From contig CAAGJO010000003.1 in the NCBI GenBank assembly GCA_900770285.1, positions 1 through 64,000 of the forward strand: a DNA stretch of 64,000 bases. The letters run 5' to 3'. The translations under genes and the position numbers were made by a program. The notes below the pieces were generated by a model. That model saw only the letters and a list, made by a program, of their open reading frames with translations. It did no database searches and was not told where the DNA came from. This DNA comes from Oscillospiraceae bacterium (GTDB taxonomy: Bacteria > Bacillota > Clostridia > Oscillospirales > Ruminococcaceae). Below are positions 7,168 through 15,354 of this stretch, piece by piece. How positions within the stretch are numbered: the first letter of the stretch is position 1; every line of letters begins with the position of its first letter.

Positions 7168-7542
7168 TTAGTTACAGATTATATCGTTATTTACGATTTC
7201 TGTGGCTCTGCTGCGGATGTTATTCATTCGAGAAACCCATTCCATTTGATTGTCTGCTTTGAGTTGTTCGGTAACACCCTCACGGTCTGCCATTTGTTTT
7301 ACGAGCCGAAAAAACATATCCTCAGCCTGCTTGTCGATATCAGCGAGGTAGCCGCGCAACTTGCCGCTTGTCAGCAGATTGGTGTATCGCACCTTGTGGT
7401 GTTGCTTTATGTACCGTAGGTGTCGCTGTCCCCATATGCCAATAGGCTGTTCTTCCTGTTCGGCAGGCAAGAGATTAGGCAAATAATAATCTCCAACCAT
7501 TGTATATGTACCGCCCATCTGTTCAAAAATTGTCTTTTCCAT
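7168..7542 (-). CDS. tnpV: TnpV-type transposon-encoded protein
   Basis: The 124-residue protein matches the TnpV family of Tn4451-like mobilisable transposons from Clostridia: FEQMGGTYTMVGDYYLPNL near the start, QPIGIWGQRHLRYIKQH, TSGKLRGYLADIDKQAE, and EWVSRMNNIRSRATEIVN at the end. Its biochemical role is not established; it travels with large serine recombinases. No recombinase gene is present here, so this is a remnant or passenger. It follows the 7547-7732 gene by four bases and ends at a strong terminator. Confidence 0.85.
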   Translation of the reverse strand: MEKTIFEQMGGTYTMVGDYYLPNLLPAEQEEQPIGIWGQRHLRYIKQHHKVRYTNLLTSGKLRGYLADIDKQAEDMFFRLVKQMADREGVTEQLKADNQMEWVSRMNNIRSRATEIVNNDIICN

Positions 7543-7546
7543 AAAA

Positions 7547-7732
7547 TTAAACCTCCGTCATCTTTATTTTGAATTTCTTAATAGGTGCGTGAGCGAATTT
7601 GATAATCAGTTCATCAACCGCATCGGTATGCCTTCCATCTGCAATAAGTTTGTTTCTCAAACTGTTCAGACTGTCGATAATAACCCTATACTCATAATCA
7701 TCAATCGCTAAGTAATATTTTTGCTTTCGCAT
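7547..7732 (-). CDS. small mobile-element protein (61 aa)
   Basis: The protein reads YYLAIDDYEYRVIIDSLNSL followed by RNKLIADGRHTDAVDELIIKFAHAPIKKFKI. From memory this is the pattern of a short protein repeatedly found beside TnpV in clostridial conjugative and mobilisable elements. AGGAGG stands just before the ATG. With tnpV it marks the right part of the island as transposon-derived. The function is unknown. Confidence 0.7.
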   Translation of the reverse strand: MRKQKYYLAIDDYEYRVIIDSLNSLRNKLIADGRHTDAVDELIIKFAHAPIKKFKIKMTEV

Positions 7733-7813
7733 ACGCTCAACCTCCTTTGCACCTACATTGTAGCAGGAGATTATTAAGATGACGAATGTGCGATTTTATT
7801 TTTAAACACAAAG

Positions 7814-7855
7814 AAAGACAGCGTAAAAAGCATTTCTGCCTTCTACGCTGTCTTT
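7814..7855. terminator. strong hairpin between island and chromosomal genes
   Basis: A perfect 12-bp stem AAAGACAGCGTA / TACGCTGTCTTT (7814-7825 and 7844-7855) with an 18-base loop. On the minus strand it is followed by CTTTGTGTTT. It may end the flavin reductase transcript. Confidence 0.6.
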
Positions 7856-7864
7856 CCGCCTTTG

Positions 7865-7931
7865 TAACGCCCATAAAGTTGTATTTTTTATGTATTTTCA
7901 AATTACTTCCTTATGTGGCGTTAGCATTAGC
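7865..7931. repeat. imperfect inverted repeat at the island edge
   Basis: TAACGCCCATAA near 7867 is repeated in inverse as TTATGTGGCGTTA near 7914-7926, with one bulged base and about 35 bases between the arms. There is no T tract, so it is not a clear terminator. It lies between mobile-element genes and the first ordinary chromosomal gene and could be a transposon end or a boundary scar. Confidence 0.35.
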
Positions 7932-7953
7932 TTCCCTCTTTTTTATTAATGAA

Positions 7954-8487
7954 TTATTTAGTATAAACAGCAACGATTTCTCCTATATACTGAACATGGA
8001 AATCGTTATCAGGATACCATTGCTCCAATGCTTTTTTGTCTGTAAAGCTTTCAGAAAGCATTGGCTGTACAAACATTTTACGGCAGAGGATAACTGTCTT
8101 TGCTTGTTCAAAAGCTATACTTTCTCCTGCCTTTGCAGCTGCTAAACCGGTTTGCCCAGCTTTATTAACATCACGTCCGCTGTGTGTGCCGCAGTATTTG
8201 AGAATATCACGCTGTGATTCGTCAAAAAAGCTTAATGTAAAATATTCTGAACTGTCAATAAACTCCTTTGTGTAACGCTGAGGACGGATTACTGTTTCGG
8301 CAACATTCTTGCCCCACATCACACCGGTAAAACCCCATGACGCCGTCATTGTGTTCCATGAATTTTCATTGCCGGCTGTTACAAGCATCCAATCTTTACC
8401 TATCATTTTAAATGGATTTAAGGATAATAAATCAATGTCTTTTCCGTCAGTTTTTTTGAAACCTAGTTCTTCTAAAGTTTTGCTCAT
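7954..8487 (-). CDS. flavin reductase (flavoredoxin-like) family protein
   Basis: This 177-residue FMN-binding split-barrel protein has the family hallmarks: DWMLVTAGNENSWNTMTASW (ligand loop), GVMWGKNVAETVIRPQRYT, then EYFTLSFFDESQRDILKYCG and SGRDVNKAG. Members bind FMN and reduce flavins or carry electrons in anaerobes. The gene has its own promoter (8530-8558) and stands alone between the island and argG, so the partner is unknown. AGAAAGGTG supports the ATG at 8487. Confidence 0.85.
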   Translation of the reverse strand: MSKTLEELGFKKTDGKDIDLLSLNPFKMIGKDWMLVTAGNENSWNTMTASWGFTGVMWGKNVAETVIRPQRYTKEFIDSSEYFTLSFFDESQRDILKYCGTHSGRDVNKAGQTGLAAAKAGESIAFEQAKTVILCRKMFVQPMLSESFTDKKALEQWYPDNDFHVQYIGEIVAVYTK

Positions 8488-8529
8488 AATAAATTCACCT
8501 TTCTTCTGAAATTTTGTTTTATTAATATG

Positions 8530-8558
8530 ATTATACCAAAAAATCGCATTTATTTCAA
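8530..8558 (-). promoter_or_regulatory. promoter of the flavin reductase gene
   Basis: TTGAAA (8553-8558) and TATAAT (8530-8535) with a 17-base spacer on the minus strand. Confidence 0.75.
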
Positions 8559-8566
8559 GTCTGTTA

Positions 8567-8595
8567 TTGATTTTTATGGTATGCTATGGTATAAT
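8567..8595 (+). promoter_or_regulatory. possible upstream promoter of the arg cluster
   Basis: TTGATT (8567-8572) and TATAAT (8590-8595), 17 bases apart, read towards argG about 240 bases before its start. Apart from these promoters and candidate ArgR sites, I see no gene or folded RNA in the AT-rich 8488-8834 gap. Confidence 0.4.
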
Positions 8596-8690
8596 ATTAA
8601 TACATAATGTGTTTGTCTTGGTATATAATACGGGATATTTTTGATATTTATACATAAAAGCCGTGCCGATAATGATTAAATGTATATTTT

Positions 8691-8717
8691 AATGAATAAA
8701 ATTTATTTATATGCATT
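8691..8717. promoter_or_regulatory. candidate distal ArgR box
   Basis: AATGAATAAAATTTATTTAT and the following ATGCATT resemble the Bacillus ArgR/AhrC operator (CATGAATAAAAATKCAAK). The site lies about 50 bases before the proximal argG promoter. AT-rich background makes chance matches likely. Confidence 0.35.
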
Positions 8718-8765
8718 AAAATATAGATTTTTATGTATATTTTCAAAAAATATTTGCAAAAGCTA

Positions 8766-8801
8766 TTGACAAATGCATTTTATGGTGTATAATTAAATAC
8801 A
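8766..8801 (+). promoter_or_regulatory. argG promoter overlapped by a candidate ArgR box
   Basis: TTGACA (8766-8771) and TATAAT (8788-8793) are 16 bases apart. The near-palindrome TGTATAATTAAATACA (8786-8801) covers the -10 box, where an arginine-dependent ArgR/AhrC repressor would block RNA polymerase. The promoter match is clear; the operator assignment is inferred from the pathway. Confidence 0.65.
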
Positions 8802-8834
8802 TAAAGTAAAAATAAAATTTCGGAGGAATTAACA

Positions 8835-10067
8835 ATGGCTAAAGAAATAAAAAAGGTTGTTTTGGCATATTCTGGCGGACTTGATACTTCTATCATTATT
8901 CCGTGGCTTAAGGAACATTACAATAACTGTGAGGTAATCGCTGTTTCAGGCGATGTGGGACAGGGTACAGAACTTGAGGGTCTTGAAGAAAAAGCTCTTA
9001 AGACAGGTGCATCTAAGCTTTATATTGAAGACCTTAAGGAAGAATTTATCGAGGATTATGTATATCCAACTGTTCAGGCAGGCGCTGTATATGAAAATGA
9101 ATATCTTCTTGGTACATCCTTTGCAAGACCGATCATTGCAAAGAGAATTGCTGAAATTGCTATAAAAGAAGGCGCTGACGCTATCTGCCATGGCTGCACA
9201 GGTAAAGGCAACGACCAGGTCAGATTTGAACTTGCTATTAAGGCATTTGCTCCTGACATGAAGATCATTGCTCCTTGGAGAGAATGGGAATTCAAGTCAA
9301 GAGAGCAGGAAATCGAGTATGCGGAAGCTCATAACATTCCTCTGAAAATAAACAGAGAAACAAACTATTCCAAGGATAAAAACCTCTGGCATCTTTCTCA
9401 TGAAGGTCTTGACCTGGAAGATCCTGCAAATGAACCGCAGTATGAAAAGGAAGGCTTCCTTGAAATGGGAGTATCTCCAATTCAAGCTCCTGATAAGCCT
9501 ACATATATTACTATTCACTTTGAAAAGGGCGTTCCTACTGCTCTTGACGGAAAAGAACTTAACGGAGTTGAAATGGTAGCTGCCCTTAACAAAATAGGCG
9601 GAGAAAACGGTATTGGTCTTGCAGACATTGTTGAAAACCGTCTTGTCGGCATGAAATCAAGAGGCGTTTATGAAACACCGGGCGGAACAATTCTTTATAA
9701 AGCTCATGAAATCCTTGAAACAATAACTCTTGACAAGGAAACTTCAAGAGTTAAACAGCACCTTGCAATTAAGTTTGCAGATGTGGTTTACAACGGTCAG
9801 TGGTTCACACCTCTCCGTGAAGCTTTGAGTGCATTCGTTACTGAAACACAGAAAACTGTTACAGGCGACGTTAAGCTTAAGCTTTATAAGGGCAACATTA
9901 TTAATGCAGGGGTTACTTCTCCATATACACTTTATGATGAAGAAGTTGCTACTTTTGATGAAGACAATGTTTACAATCAGGCTGATTCAGCAGGATTTAT
10001 TAATCTCTTTGGTCTTCCAATCAAGGTTCGTGCAAAACTTGAAGAAAAGAGAAAGAATAACAAGTAA
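8835..10067 (+). CDS. argG: argininosuccinate synthase
   Basis: It joins citrulline and aspartate using ATP to give argininosuccinate, the penultimate step of arginine synthesis in the cytosol. The 410 residues match the usual length. The ATP pyrophosphatase loop AYSGGLDTS lies at residues 11-19, followed by the family segments GVYETPGGTIL and the citrulline/aspartate-binding GCTGKGNDQVRFE. CGGAGG precedes the ATG. It is the first gene of the arg cluster, downstream of a strong promoter with a possible ArgR box. A hairpin-containing 126-base gap separates it from argH. Confidence 0.97.
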   Translation: MAKEIKKVVLAYSGGLDTSIIIPWLKEHYNNCEVIAVSGDVGQGTELEGLEEKALKTGASKLYIEDLKEEFIEDYVYPTVQAGAVYENEYLLGTSFARPIIAKRIAEIAIKEGADAICHGCTGKGNDQVRFELAIKAFAPDMKIIAPWREWEFKSREQEIEYAEAHNIPLKINRETNYSKDKNLWHLSHEGLDLEDPANEPQYEKEGFLEMGVSPIQAPDKPTYITIHFEKGVPTALDGKELNGVEMVAALNKIGGENGIGLADIVENRLVGMKSRGVYETPGGTILYKAHEILETITLDKETSRVKQHLAIKFADVVYNGQWFTPLREALSAFVTETQKTVTGDVKLKLYKGNIINAGVTSPYTLYDEEVATFDEDNVYNQADSAGFINLFGLPIKVRAKLEEKRKNNK

Positions 10068-10091
10068 TATCGTATTATGATATAAAACAGA

Positions 10092-10147
10092 GGGCAGGAT
10101 AATTCTGCATAACTTCTTAAGTGAATTTTATGCAGGTTGTTTTGCCC
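10092..10147 (+). promoter_or_regulatory. nested hairpin between argG and argH
   Basis: CTGCATAA (10105-10112) pairs with TTATGCAG (10128-10135), enclosed by GGGCA/TGCCC (10092-10096 and 10143-10147). No T tract follows directly; a T6 run appears about six bases later. It may weaken read-through or stabilise the argG mRNA. Confidence 0.45.
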
Positions 10148-10193
10148 ATGCGTTTTTTAAGAAAATAATTGATTTTTGAAAGGATATTTCACT

Positions 10194-11570
10194 ATGGCTG
10201 GGAAAATGTGGGCAGGAAGATTTACAAAGGAAACGGATGAACGAGTAAACGATTTTAATTCGTCAATTTCCTTTGACGCAAGAATGTATAAGCAGGATAT
10301 TGAAGGTTCAATAGCTCATGCAACAATGCTTGGCGAGCAGGGTATAATCGACCTTGAGGAAAGCAAAAAGATAGTCGAAGGACTAAAAGAAATTCTTGCG
10401 GATATTGAATCGGGCAAACTGCAGTTTGACCCAACTGCTGAAGATGTGCATATGTTTGTGGAGGCTGAGCTTACATCTCGTTTAGGTGATACAGGAAAGC
10501 GTCTGCACACAGCTCGTTCAAGGAACGATCAGGTCGCACTTGATGTCAGAATGAATGTTAAGGCAGAAATCAAGGAAATTCAAAAGCTGGTAGCTGAACT
10601 TATTGAAACTCTGTGCAGTCTTGCAGAGAAAAATCTCGATACGATTATGCCGGGATATACACATATGCAGAGAGCACAGCCTATAACTTTTGCTCATCAT
10701 ATTATGGCATATGCGCAAATGCTCCTTCGTGACCTTGACAGACTGGAGGACACATACAAACGTACCAATATTATGCCGTTGGGAAGCGGTGCGCTTGCAT
10801 CTACCACTTATAATATCAACAGACAGCGTGTATGTGATTTACTGGGATTTGATGAGATTACACAGAACTCTCTTGACGGCGTTTCGGACAGAGATTTCTG
10901 TATTGAATTTGTATCGGCAATATCTATGTTAATGATGCACCTTTCAAGATTTTCGGAAGAAATCATTATGTGGTGTTCATGGGAATTTAAGTTTGTTGAG
11001 CTTGACGACGCTTATGCAACAGGTTCATCAATTATGCCGCAGAAGAAAAATCCGGATGTTACTGAACTTATCCGCGGAAAGACGGGCAGGGTTTACGGCG
11101 ACCTCAATACATTGCTTACAATGATGAAAGGCTTGCCTCTTGCGTATAATAAGGATATGCAGGAAGACAAGGAAGCAGTTTTTGACGCAGTTGACACTGT
11201 TAAGCTTTGTCTTACAACATTTATACCAATGATTGAAACTATGAAGGTCATTCCTGAAAATATGAGAAACGCTGCTGCAAGAGGATTCATTAATGCTACC
11301 GACTGCGCAGATTATCTCGTGAAAAAGGGTATGCCGTTCAGAGATGCATATAAGATTACAGGTACATTAGTTCACACATGTATTGAAAAAAATCTCACAT
11401 TGGAAACATTGCCTTTGGAAGAATATCAAAAGGTCTGCGATACATTCGGCGATGATGTTTATGATGCAATAAGCCTTGACACCTGCGTTATGCAGAGAAA
11501 GGTCCCCGGCGGTCCTGCTCCTGATGCTGTCAAGGCACAGATAGAATATGTAAGAAACAAACTAAAATAA
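10194..11570 (+). CDS. argH: argininosuccinate lyase
   Basis: It splits argininosuccinate into arginine and fumarate, the final step. The ATG at 10194 (protein MAGKMWAGRF) has AAGGA nine bases upstream; a TTG at 10176 is a less likely start. The fumarase/aspartase-superfamily signature GSSIMPQKKNPD lies near residue 280, with HTARSRNDQV and the catalytic-His segment GYTHMQRAQPITFAHH before it. The 458 residues match the family. A small membrane protein gene follows nine bases after the stop. Confidence 0.97.
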   Translation: MAGKMWAGRFTKETDERVNDFNSSISFDARMYKQDIEGSIAHATMLGEQGIIDLEESKKIVEGLKEILADIESGKLQFDPTAEDVHMFVEAELTSRLGDTGKRLHTARSRNDQVALDVRMNVKAEIKEIQKLVAELIETLCSLAEKNLDTIMPGYTHMQRAQPITFAHHIMAYAQMLLRDLDRLEDTYKRTNIMPLGSGALASTTYNINRQRVCDLLGFDEITQNSLDGVSDRDFCIEFVSAISMLMMHLSRFSEEIIMWCSWEFKFVELDDAYATGSSIMPQKKNPDVTELIRGKTGRVYGDLNTLLTMMKGLPLAYNKDMQEDKEAVFDAVDTVKLCLTTFIPMIETMKVIPENMRNAAARGFINATDCADYLVKKGMPFRDAYKITGTLVHTCIEKNLTLETLPLEEYQKVCDTFGDDVYDAISLDTCVMQRKVPGGPAPDAVKAQIEYVRNKLK

Positions 11571-11579
11571 GGTACAGAA

Positions 11580-12044
11580 ATGAAGAAAAATAACATCAAT
11601 ACTTTTTGGATAACCGCAGCAATTCTTGTTATTGTATGGACTGCTGTCGTAAGCAGTTTGTTTTATTATTCTACTGAGGTAACAACATCTCTGCTGCCGT
11701 TTATACTGGGATTTCTCTTTGTTTATCCTATCGGAACATTTGCAGCGTGTTTTTGGTATGCATATAAATATGCAAGAATATTTATTTTGCAGATACCAAT
11801 GTTTATTATAGTGATTTTTCAGTATTTTCTGTTTGGATTTAAAAGCATAACGCCCGATTATCTGATTATGTCATTGATAGTTATAATTCTCGGTACGGTT
11901 GTTGGAAGGAGCTTTTCAAAAAAAGAGTACTCTACAATTAAAGAGAAGATAGATGCAAGAAGAATTGAAAAGGAAAATGCCGAGAAGGAATATAAAAGTA
12001 TTGTTGATTACAAATCAATAAAGAGTAATACAAAGAAAAAATAG
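11580..12044 (+). CDS. small four-helix membrane protein of unknown function
   Basis: This 154-residue protein has four predicted transmembrane helices (about residues 9-30, 38-62, 65-87 and 92-110) and a basic, charged cytoplasmic tail (SKKEYSTIKEKIDARRIEKE). It is not a recognised transporter family. It sits between argH and argC with short gaps, so it is co-transcribed with arginine genes. Arginine, ornithine or precursor handling is possible, but nothing in the sequence shows it. Confidence 0.75.
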   Translation: MKKNNINTFWITAAILVIVWTAVVSSLFYYSTEVTTSLLPFILGFLFVYPIGTFAACFWYAYKYARIFILQIPMFIIVIFQYFLFGFKSITPDYLIMSLIVIILGTVVGRSFSKKEYSTIKEKIDARRIEKENAEKEYKSIVDYKSIKSNTKKK

Positions 12045-12056
12045 AGGGGTTTCAAT

Positions 12057-13004
12057 ATGAAAACAAAGGTCTTCATAGACGGAAAAGAAGGTACTACAGG
12101 ACTTCAGATTTTTGAAAGATTTGAAAAGCGAAACGACTTGGAACTGCTTTTGATTGATGAAGATAAAAGAAAAGATATAAATGAACGTAAAAGACTTATT
12201 AATGAATCTGATATAACATTTTTGTGTTTGCCTGACGCTGCTGCCATTGAGGCAGTAAAACTTTGCGAAAATCCGGACACAAGAATTATTGATGCCTCAA
12301 CTGCTCACAGAACAAATCCTCAGTGGGATTATGGCTTTCCTGAACTTTCTGTAAAACACAGAGAAGCTATAAGAAATTCCAAGAGGGTCGCCAATCCCGG
12401 CTGTTATGCCAGCGGTTTTATCAGCTTGGTTTATCCATTGGTTAAGGCAGGAGTTTTGCCTGAGGATTATCCGCTTACTGCGCATGCTGTTTCAGGCTAC
12501 AGCGGCGGAGGAAAGAAAATGATTGCTGCAATGGAGGGAGAAAGCAAGACGAAAGAAATGTTCTCTCCAAGACAGTATGCTTTAACCCAGACGCACAAGC
12601 ATTTGCCTGAAATGCAGTATGTATGCGGACTTAAATACAAGCCGATGTTTAATCCTGTCGTTGATGATTATTACAATGGCATGGTAGTATCTGTTCCTTT
12701 GATATCAAGAGCTTTAAGCAAGAACTATACTCCAAAGGACATTCATGAAATTCTGTCTGCTCACTATGAAGGTCAGAAGTATGTTAAGGTTATGGAACTT
12801 GGGGGAAAAGACACATTGCCCGATGGATTTCTTGCGGCAAACACTCTTTCCGGAACAAATGATATGCAGATTTTTGTATTCGGAAATGATGAACAGATTT
12901 TGCTTTGCTCACGTTTTGACAATCTTGGAAAAGGTGCAAGCGGCGCTGCTGTCCAGAACATGGATATTATGCTTGGAATTGACGAGACTACGGGGTTAGA
13001 ATAA
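12057..13004 (+). CDS. argC: N-acetyl-gamma-glutamyl-phosphate reductase, type 2
   Basis: It reduces N-acetylglutamyl phosphate to the semialdehyde with NADPH. The 315-residue length, short nucleotide loop (GKEGTTGLQIFERF) and NPGCYASGF with catalytic Cys116 point to the shorter type 2 AGPR found in many Firmicutes. HAVSGYSGGGKKMIAAMEG is the conserved substrate loop. AGGGG precedes the ATG. The stop codon overlaps the start of the histidine phosphatase gene by one base (TAATG). Confidence 0.95.
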   Translation: MKTKVFIDGKEGTTGLQIFERFEKRNDLELLLIDEDKRKDINERKRLINESDITFLCLPDAAAIEAVKLCENPDTRIIDASTAHRTNPQWDYGFPELSVKHREAIRNSKRVANPGCYASGFISLVYPLVKAGVLPEDYPLTAHAVSGYSGGGKKMIAAMEGESKTKEMFSPRQYALTQTHKHLPEMQYVCGLKYKPMFNPVVDDYYNGMVVSVPLISRALSKNYTPKDIHEILSAHYEGQKYVKVMELGGKDTLPDGFLAANTLSGTNDMQIFVFGNDEQILLCSRFDNLGKGASGAAVQNMDIMLGIDETTGLE

Positions 13005-13582
13005 TGACGAGCGTATATTTTGTAAGACACGCTTTTCCGGATAAAAATATAATTGAGGATAAAATCAGACCTCTTACAAAGGACGGACTCAGGGACAGTA
13101 CAGCAGTTGCAAATCTGCTGGAAAGCAAGGACATTGATGTGCTTCTGTCAAGTCCATATAAAAGAAGTATGGATACTATCGGAGAGCTTTCATTAAGGTT
13201 AGGTCTTCCTATACTAACTGACAATGATTTCAGAGAAAGAAATGCGGGGAAGTGGCGAGGAGATCATTTCTTCGATTATATCAAAAAACAATGGTCAGAT
13301 TTTGATTATCACATCAAGGACGGTGAAAGCTTGCGCGACGTCCAGCAGCGCAATATTGCGGCACTTAACAGAGCACTTTCTGAATATCGTGATAAAAATA
13401 TCGTCATTGCCACTCATGGAACTGCACTCAGTACCATACTTAACTATTATTATCCTGAATATGACTATGACTGCTTTATAAAGATAATAGATTTTATGCC
13501 ATTTGTCATAAGGCTTGATTTTGAAAATGGTAAAGTCATAGGTTCTCAGGTGGAACTGGTGATACATAAGAATTATATATGA
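13004..13582 (+). CDS. histidine phosphatase (phosphoglycerate mutase-like) family protein
   Basis: The N-terminal VYFVRHAFPDKN carries the RH motif with the phospho-accepting His. ERNAGKWRG, the second Arg region and IVIATHGTALS with the second catalytic His complete the active site. The 192 residues fit broad-specificity phosphatases such as CobC/PhoE types. The start overlaps the argC stop (TAATG), implying coupled translation. The substrate is unknown. A role in the arginine pathway is suggested only by position. Confidence 0.85.
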   Translation: MTSVYFVRHAFPDKNIIEDKIRPLTKDGLRDSTAVANLLESKDIDVLLSSPYKRSMDTIGELSLRLGLPILTDNDFRERNAGKWRGDHFFDYIKKQWSDFDYHIKDGESLRDVQQRNIAALNRALSEYRDKNIVIATHGTALSTILNYYYPEYDYDCFIKIIDFMPFVIRLDFENGKVIGSQVELVIHKNYI

Positions 13583-13600
13583 TATCAGGAGGCGTATTCT

Positions 13601-14068
13601 ATGCAGCAGGTTTTGAATTTGCTTGAACAGTTGAATATCAGTTGCAATTTTGTTGAACACGAAGCGGTTTATACCTGTGAGCAGGCTGAATTTGTCAAGA
13701 ATCTGATTAACGGGCAAGGATGTAAAAACTTGTTTCTCAGAAATAATAAAAAGCAGTTTTTTCTTTATGTTCTGCCTGACGACAAGAGAGCAAACCTGAA
13801 GGAACTGGGAAAACAGTTGAACATAGGGCATTTGTCCTTTGGCAGCGAGCAGGCTTTATGGGATATTTTAAAACTGAAAGCGGGAAGTGTTTCGCCTTTT
13901 GGAATCATAAATGACGAGGAAAATCTGGTCACATTAATTATAGACAGTGACCTAAAAGATAAGGTTCTGCTTTTTCATCCCAATGACAACAGAGCAACTT
14001 TCAGCATAGAATACATGGATTTAATTAAAGTTATAGAATATTTAAAACATAAATTTGTTATTATTTAA
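13601..14068 (+). CDS. YbaK/ProX-type aminoacyl-tRNA deacylase
   Basis: This 155-residue protein belongs to the YbaK/PrdX editing fold: NLLEQLNISCNFVEHEAVYT at the start, then KNLFLRNNKKQFFLYVLPDD, LGKQLNIGHLSFGSEQALW, and LKAGSVSPFGIIND, the family active-site loop. PrdX/ProXp-ala proteins free-standing from ProRS hydrolyse Ala-tRNA(Pro). AGGAGG precedes the ATG. It is unexpected inside an arginine operon, and no prolyl-tRNA synthetase is in the window. The exact tRNA substrate cannot be read from sequence. Confidence 0.85.
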   Translation: MQQVLNLLEQLNISCNFVEHEAVYTCEQAEFVKNLINGQGCKNLFLRNNKKQFFLYVLPDDKRANLKELGKQLNIGHLSFGSEQALWDILKLKAGSVSPFGIINDEENLVTLIIDSDLKDKVLLFHPNDNRATFSIEYMDLIKVIEYLKHKFVII

Positions 14069-14082
14069 AAGGGGTTACATAA

Positions 14083-15330
14083 ATGAAGAATTTTGAAGGA
14101 TATAAATATATTGACGGTGGAGTATGTGCGTCAAAAGGTTTTAAAGCAAGCGGTGTATACTGCGGTATAAAGGCTGAAGAAACTGGCAGCAGAAAAAATG
14201 ATATTGCTTTGGTTGTATCGGACAGTATTTGCAATGCAGCTGCTGTTTATACACAGAATAAGGTCAAAGGTGCACCGGTCTTGGTAACAAAAGCTAACCT
14301 TGCCAAAACGGGCGGAAAAGCAAAAGCAGTTATTGTAAACTCAAAAAATGCAAATACCTGCAACGCTGACGGTGAAGAAAAAGCAAAAAAGATGTGCGAG
14401 CTTACTGCAAATGCTTTAAATATAAAGCCTGAGGAAGTTATAGTAGCTTCTACGGGGGTTATCGGACAGATTTTACCTATTGAACCTATTGAAAAGGCTA
14501 TGCCAAAGCTTGTACTGGGACTTTGTGTATGCGGCAACGAGGATGCTGCAACTGCTATTATGACTACTGACACAGTGAAAAAAGAAGTTGCTGTTGAGTT
14601 TGAAATTGACGGAAAGACTTGTCATCTTGGCGGTATGGCTAAAGGAAGCGGAATGATTCACCCGAATATGGCAACGACTTTGAATTTTATTACTACTGAC
14701 TGTGCTGTTTCCGTTGAAATGCTTCAAAAATCACTTAGCGAGATCGTTAAGATTACATATAACTGTCTGTCAGTTGACGGAGACCAATCCACAAACGATA
14801 TGGTTGCTGTTATGGCAAACGGCCTGGCAGGAAACAAAGAAATTTCAGAAGAAAATAAGGAATACGAGATCTTTAAACAGGCACTTTACATTGTAATGAT
14901 GAATATGACAAGAATGCTTGCAAAGGACGGAGAGGGCGCAACAAAGCTATTGGAGTGTCACGTTTCAGGAGCAAAGGATCAGGACATAGCTATAACAGTT
15001 GCAAAAAGCATTGTATGCTCTACACTTTTCAAGTGTGCAATTTTTGGTGCAGATGCTAACTGGGGCAGAATTTTATGTGCTATAGGTTATGCAGACGCAG
15101 AATTTGACATTAACAAGGTATCGGTTGATATATCATCTGAGGCAGGAAGTATTCATGTATGCGAAAATGGTGCAGGTGTAGAATTCTCAGAAGATGAGGC
15201 TAAAAAGATCTTGCTTGAAGATGAGATTACAGTAACTGTTTCCATCGGTGACGGAGAGGGAACAGCTACTGCCTGGGGCTGCGATATGACTTATGACTAT
15301 GTTAAAATTAACGGAGATTACAGATCTTAA
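14083..15330 (+). CDS. argJ: glutamate N-acetyltransferase / ornithine acetyltransferase
   Basis: It moves the acetyl group from N-acetylornithine to glutamate, closing the cyclic arginine pathway; bifunctional forms also use acetyl-CoA. The precursor self-cleaves before a Thr, here Thr198 in GMIHPNMATTLNF. Upstream are VNSKNANTCNADGEE and AASTGVIGQ-like loops (VASTGVIGQILPIEPI). The C-terminal part has GADANWGRILCAIGYA. The 415 residues match the family. No separate argA or argE is in the window, consistent with a recycling ArgJ. Confidence 0.95.
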   Translation: MKNFEGYKYIDGGVCASKGFKASGVYCGIKAEETGSRKNDIALVVSDSICNAAAVYTQNKVKGAPVLVTKANLAKTGGKAKAVIVNSKNANTCNADGEEKAKKMCELTANALNIKPEEVIVASTGVIGQILPIEPIEKAMPKLVLGLCVCGNEDAATAIMTTDTVKKEVAVEFEIDGKTCHLGGMAKGSGMIHPNMATTLNFITTDCAVSVEMLQKSLSEIVKITYNCLSVDGDQSTNDMVAVMANGLAGNKEISEENKEYEIFKQALYIVMMNMTRMLAKDGEGATKLLECHVSGAKDQDIAITVAKSIVCSTLFKCAIFGADANWGRILCAIGYADAEFDINKVSVDISSEAGSIHVCENGAGVEFSEDEAKKILLEDEITVTVSIGDGEGTATAWGCDMTYDYVKINGDYRS

Positions 15331-15354
15331 TTTCATATAAAAGGGATGACTAAA

